Shown here piece by piece: positions 62,684 to 64,000 of a stretch of 64,000 bases of DNA; within the stretch, counting starts at the first letter, position 1; every line of letters begins with the position of its first letter. A model generated the notes under the pieces. That model did no database searches and was not told where the DNA came from. It saw only the letters and a program-made list of their open reading frames with translations. Origin of the DNA: Pseudomonadales bacterium (GTDB lineage: Bacteria; Pseudomonadota; Gammaproteobacteria; Pseudomonadales; Porticoccaceae); assembly GCA_024234435.1 (NCBI GenBank), contig JACKOF010000001.1:1612001-1676000 (forward strand). Reading direction: 5' to 3'. The translations under genes and the position numbers were made by a program.

Positions 62684-62870
62684 TATTTTATTGATTTTGA
62701 TTAACTAGAGATAACTTTATGTGCAACAAACCGCTATTTAGGCTACTAAAATCAAAATGTATTGATAGTCAGGTATTGTAGACACCTGTGTTATAGCTTG
62801 GGCAACTCCCTCTTATTAGCTGCAAAGCTACGTAACCCAAAGCAAATCATTGCCATGACGATCAAAGCGT

Positions 62871-62893
62871 TATAAAATTCAACAATAGTGTTG
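62871..62893 (+). promoter_or_regulatory. CoA-transferase gene promoter with CAACA-N4-TGTTG operator (site 5)
   Basis: TATAAA (62871-62876) has a TTGCCA box 15 bases upstream. CAACAATAGTGTTG (62880-62893) follows at once, over the expected start point; its arms extend to ATTCAACA/TGTTGAAT. Confidence 0.55.
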
Positions 62894-62957
62894 AATAATT
62901 AAAATAAGATATAAACCCTATTAACAAACGCTCATAACGGGGATATAAGTAACCAAT

Positions 62958-64000
62958 ATGGCAACAAAAAGAATACTCGTTGGAGAAGGCTCGGCAGAAC
63001 CTACCGTGGGCTTTGATTTCGCTCGGCAGATGTTTTCGCCTGATTCTGTAGAGTTTTTCTTTGGCGTTAGACGCTCTTCAGAAGGCCTGAACCAGCTTAA
63101 TACACCGGGGGTCAGCGTAGTTGCTAACTTCCCCGGCAGGGGAATGAAAGGGCTGACAACCCCTCCCCAAAACTGCAACCTGTCTGCTTTCCGAATAAGC
63201 AGGGTACTTGATAGTGGCAGGCTACAAGCGGACGCATTACTGGTAGTAGCTACGCCACCAAATGCGAAAGGCGAAAGATCACTCGGCACAGCCAATGGCC
63301 CATTGCAAAGCGCTATTGATAATGCCCCACTCATCATTGTCGAGGAGTGGGAAGAGCTCCCTTCTCTTCCCGGCGCGGCCACTATTCCCGCAGACAAACC
63401 GCTTAAAGTCATTCAACACAAACCCGCCACGTTTGCCCCCTTGTCTCGACCTCCCACTGAACTAGACTACGCATGCGCAGAACATATTGCCACGCTAATT
63501 GACGACAACACTCCAATACAAATTGGAGTCGGCGGTATTATTGAAGCCCTTAGTGATCAATTGAAAACCAGGCGCAATTTGCGAATTATATCCGGTGCTG
63601 TTGGTGAAACTATTCGAAAACTACATAATTTCGGCTGCCTTTCACCCTCTGAAAATATTCTTGGTACGGCCCTTGTCGGCGATGCCGATATTATCGAATG
63701 GGCAAAAACAACTGCAAACCTTCGCTTAATGTCTTCTCGTGAAATCCACAATCCTAAGTGGCTGGCAAAGATCGCCAATTTCCATTCGCTGAATATCGCC
63801 CTGTCTGTTGACCTGGAGGGCAATGTAAATGCTGAATCTATCGGCGAACGTCAAATTTCCGGCAAGGGTGGCTCTCCCAACTTCGCACAGGGAGCAGCAC
63901 TTAGTCCTGGAGGACACGCCATTGTCGCCCTGAGGGGAGACCGGGAAAATTCTCTGGTAGATAAAATTGACAGACCAACCATACCTGGCAGCCATATTAG
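62958..64000 (+). CDS. Acetyl-CoA hydrolase/CoA-transferase family protein (partial, 3' end outside window)
   Basis: About 347 residues are visible of an expected ~420-430. The CoA-transferase family I fold is recognisable: LIIVEEWEELPSLPGAATI, IQIGVGGIIEALSDQLKT and, near the visible end, GKGGSPNFAQGAALSPGGHAIVAL. By eye the segment LRIISGAVGETIRKL aligns with LGIHTEMLSDGVVDL of 4-hydroxybutyrate CoA-transferases, which puts Gly where the catalytic Glu should be; the activity may thus differ (hydrolase-like or binding). The ATG at 62958 is the family start. It is divergent from the flavin monooxygenase gene and has site 5 upstream. Confidence 0.8.
   Translation, partial: MATKRILVGEGSAEPTVGFDFARQMFSPDSVEFFFGVRRSSEGLNQLNTPGVSVVANFPGRGMKGLTTPPQNCNLSAFRISRVLDSGRLQADALLVVATPPNAKGERSLGTANGPLQSAIDNAPLIIVEEWEELPSLPGAATIPADKPLKVIQHKPATFAPLSRPPTELDYACAEHIATLIDDNTPIQIGVGGIIEALSDQLKTRRNLRIISGAVGETIRKLHNFGCLSPSENILGTALVGDADIIEWAKTTANLRLMSSREIHNPKWLAKIANFHSLNIALSVDLEGNVNAESIGERQISGKGGSPNFAQGAALSPGGHAIVALRGDRENSLVDKIDRPTIPGSHI

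Larger units (their letters stand above)
62515..62957. other. Divergent region between two catabolic genes, with two operator copies
   Basis: 443 bases with no gene. It carries site 4 (before the flavin monooxygenase) and site 5 (before the CoA-transferase homologue), each close to a promoter. Confidence 0.6.

Noticed and set aside
62921..63412. 163-codon minus-strand frame over the CoA-transferase gene
   Set aside because: Low-complexity Ser/Pro/Leu composition and antisense to a recognisable family member.

Overview
The window reads as chromosomal DNA of an aerobic, probably marine gammaproteobacterium (Spongiibacteraceae/Cellvibrionales-like; this is an inference from gene content only). 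It carries Cus-type metal efflux, PurU, PtsP, an Anbu protease homologue, a TonB-dependent receptor and many CoA-dependent catabolic genes. Gene density is high and operons are tight, with many ATGA start/stop overlaps. No rRNA, tRNA, CRISPR array, transposase or phage gene was seen.

Layout. 1-5.7 kb: a minus-strand Cu/Ag efflux operon (cusC-cusB-cusA, cusA cut by the window edge) behind a small Cys/Met/His-rich exported protein. 5.8-9.6 kb: purU, an AraC regulator, a glutathione S-transferase and a TetR regulator. 9.7-15.3 kb: a FabF-type ketosynthase, a MarR-like regulator and a plus-strand operon of aldehyde dehydrogenase, cytochrome P450, an NTF2-like protein and a small membrane protein. 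15.3-22.3 kb: the Anbu protease homologue diverges from an operon encoding a RimK-like ATP-grasp ligase with an RLAN domain, a GNAT acetyltransferase, a GAF-PtsP phosphotransferase, a MATCAP/DUF1704 metallopeptidase (QEGLA motif) and an MgtC-like membrane protein. This looks like a protein-tagging and untagging island of unknown target. 22.3-29.7 kb: an acyl-CoA carboxylation module resembling leucine (liu) or acyclic-terpene (atu) degradation, with enoyl-CoA hydratase/isomerase, carboxyltransferase, a split biotin carrier and biotin carboxylase, a TetR regulator, an SDR and an acyl-CoA dehydrogenase. A perfect 17-bp palindrome lies in front of the carboxylase genes. 30-35 kb: a Gfo/Idh/MocA oxidoreductase, a molybdopterin oxidoreductase, a SnoaL-like protein, a REP/MITE-like repeat and a LysR regulator. 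35-38 kb: a histidine phosphatase, an ACAD11-type acyl-CoA dehydrogenase and an APH-like phosphotransferase, probably LysR-controlled.

38-64 kb is a catabolic island, nearly all on the minus strand. It encodes a Baeyer-Villiger monooxygenase, a second flavin monooxygenase fused to an NTF2 domain, a PQQ alcohol dehydrogenase with cytochrome c, an aldehyde dehydrogenase, three enoyl-CoA hydratases, three SDRs, an HMG-CoA-lyase-like aldolase, a cyclase/hydrolase, a CoA-transferase homologue, a Rieske-type oxygenase reductase, a TonB-dependent receptor and a NorEF-like membrane pair. The enzymes would suit oxidation of a hydrophobic cyclic or terpenoid alcohol or ketone, ring opening by oxygen insertion, CoA activation and beta-oxidation. 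The substrate cannot be named from sequence.

The most useful new observation is a palindrome, CAACA-N4-TGTTG, found six times in the intergenic regions of this island (38.9, 46.6, 50.5, 55.9, 62.67 and 62.88 kb). Each copy lies before a catabolic transcription unit, and in four cases it overlaps a recognisable -35/-10 promoter. It probably defines a local regulon of the TetR regulator encoded at 56.2 kb.
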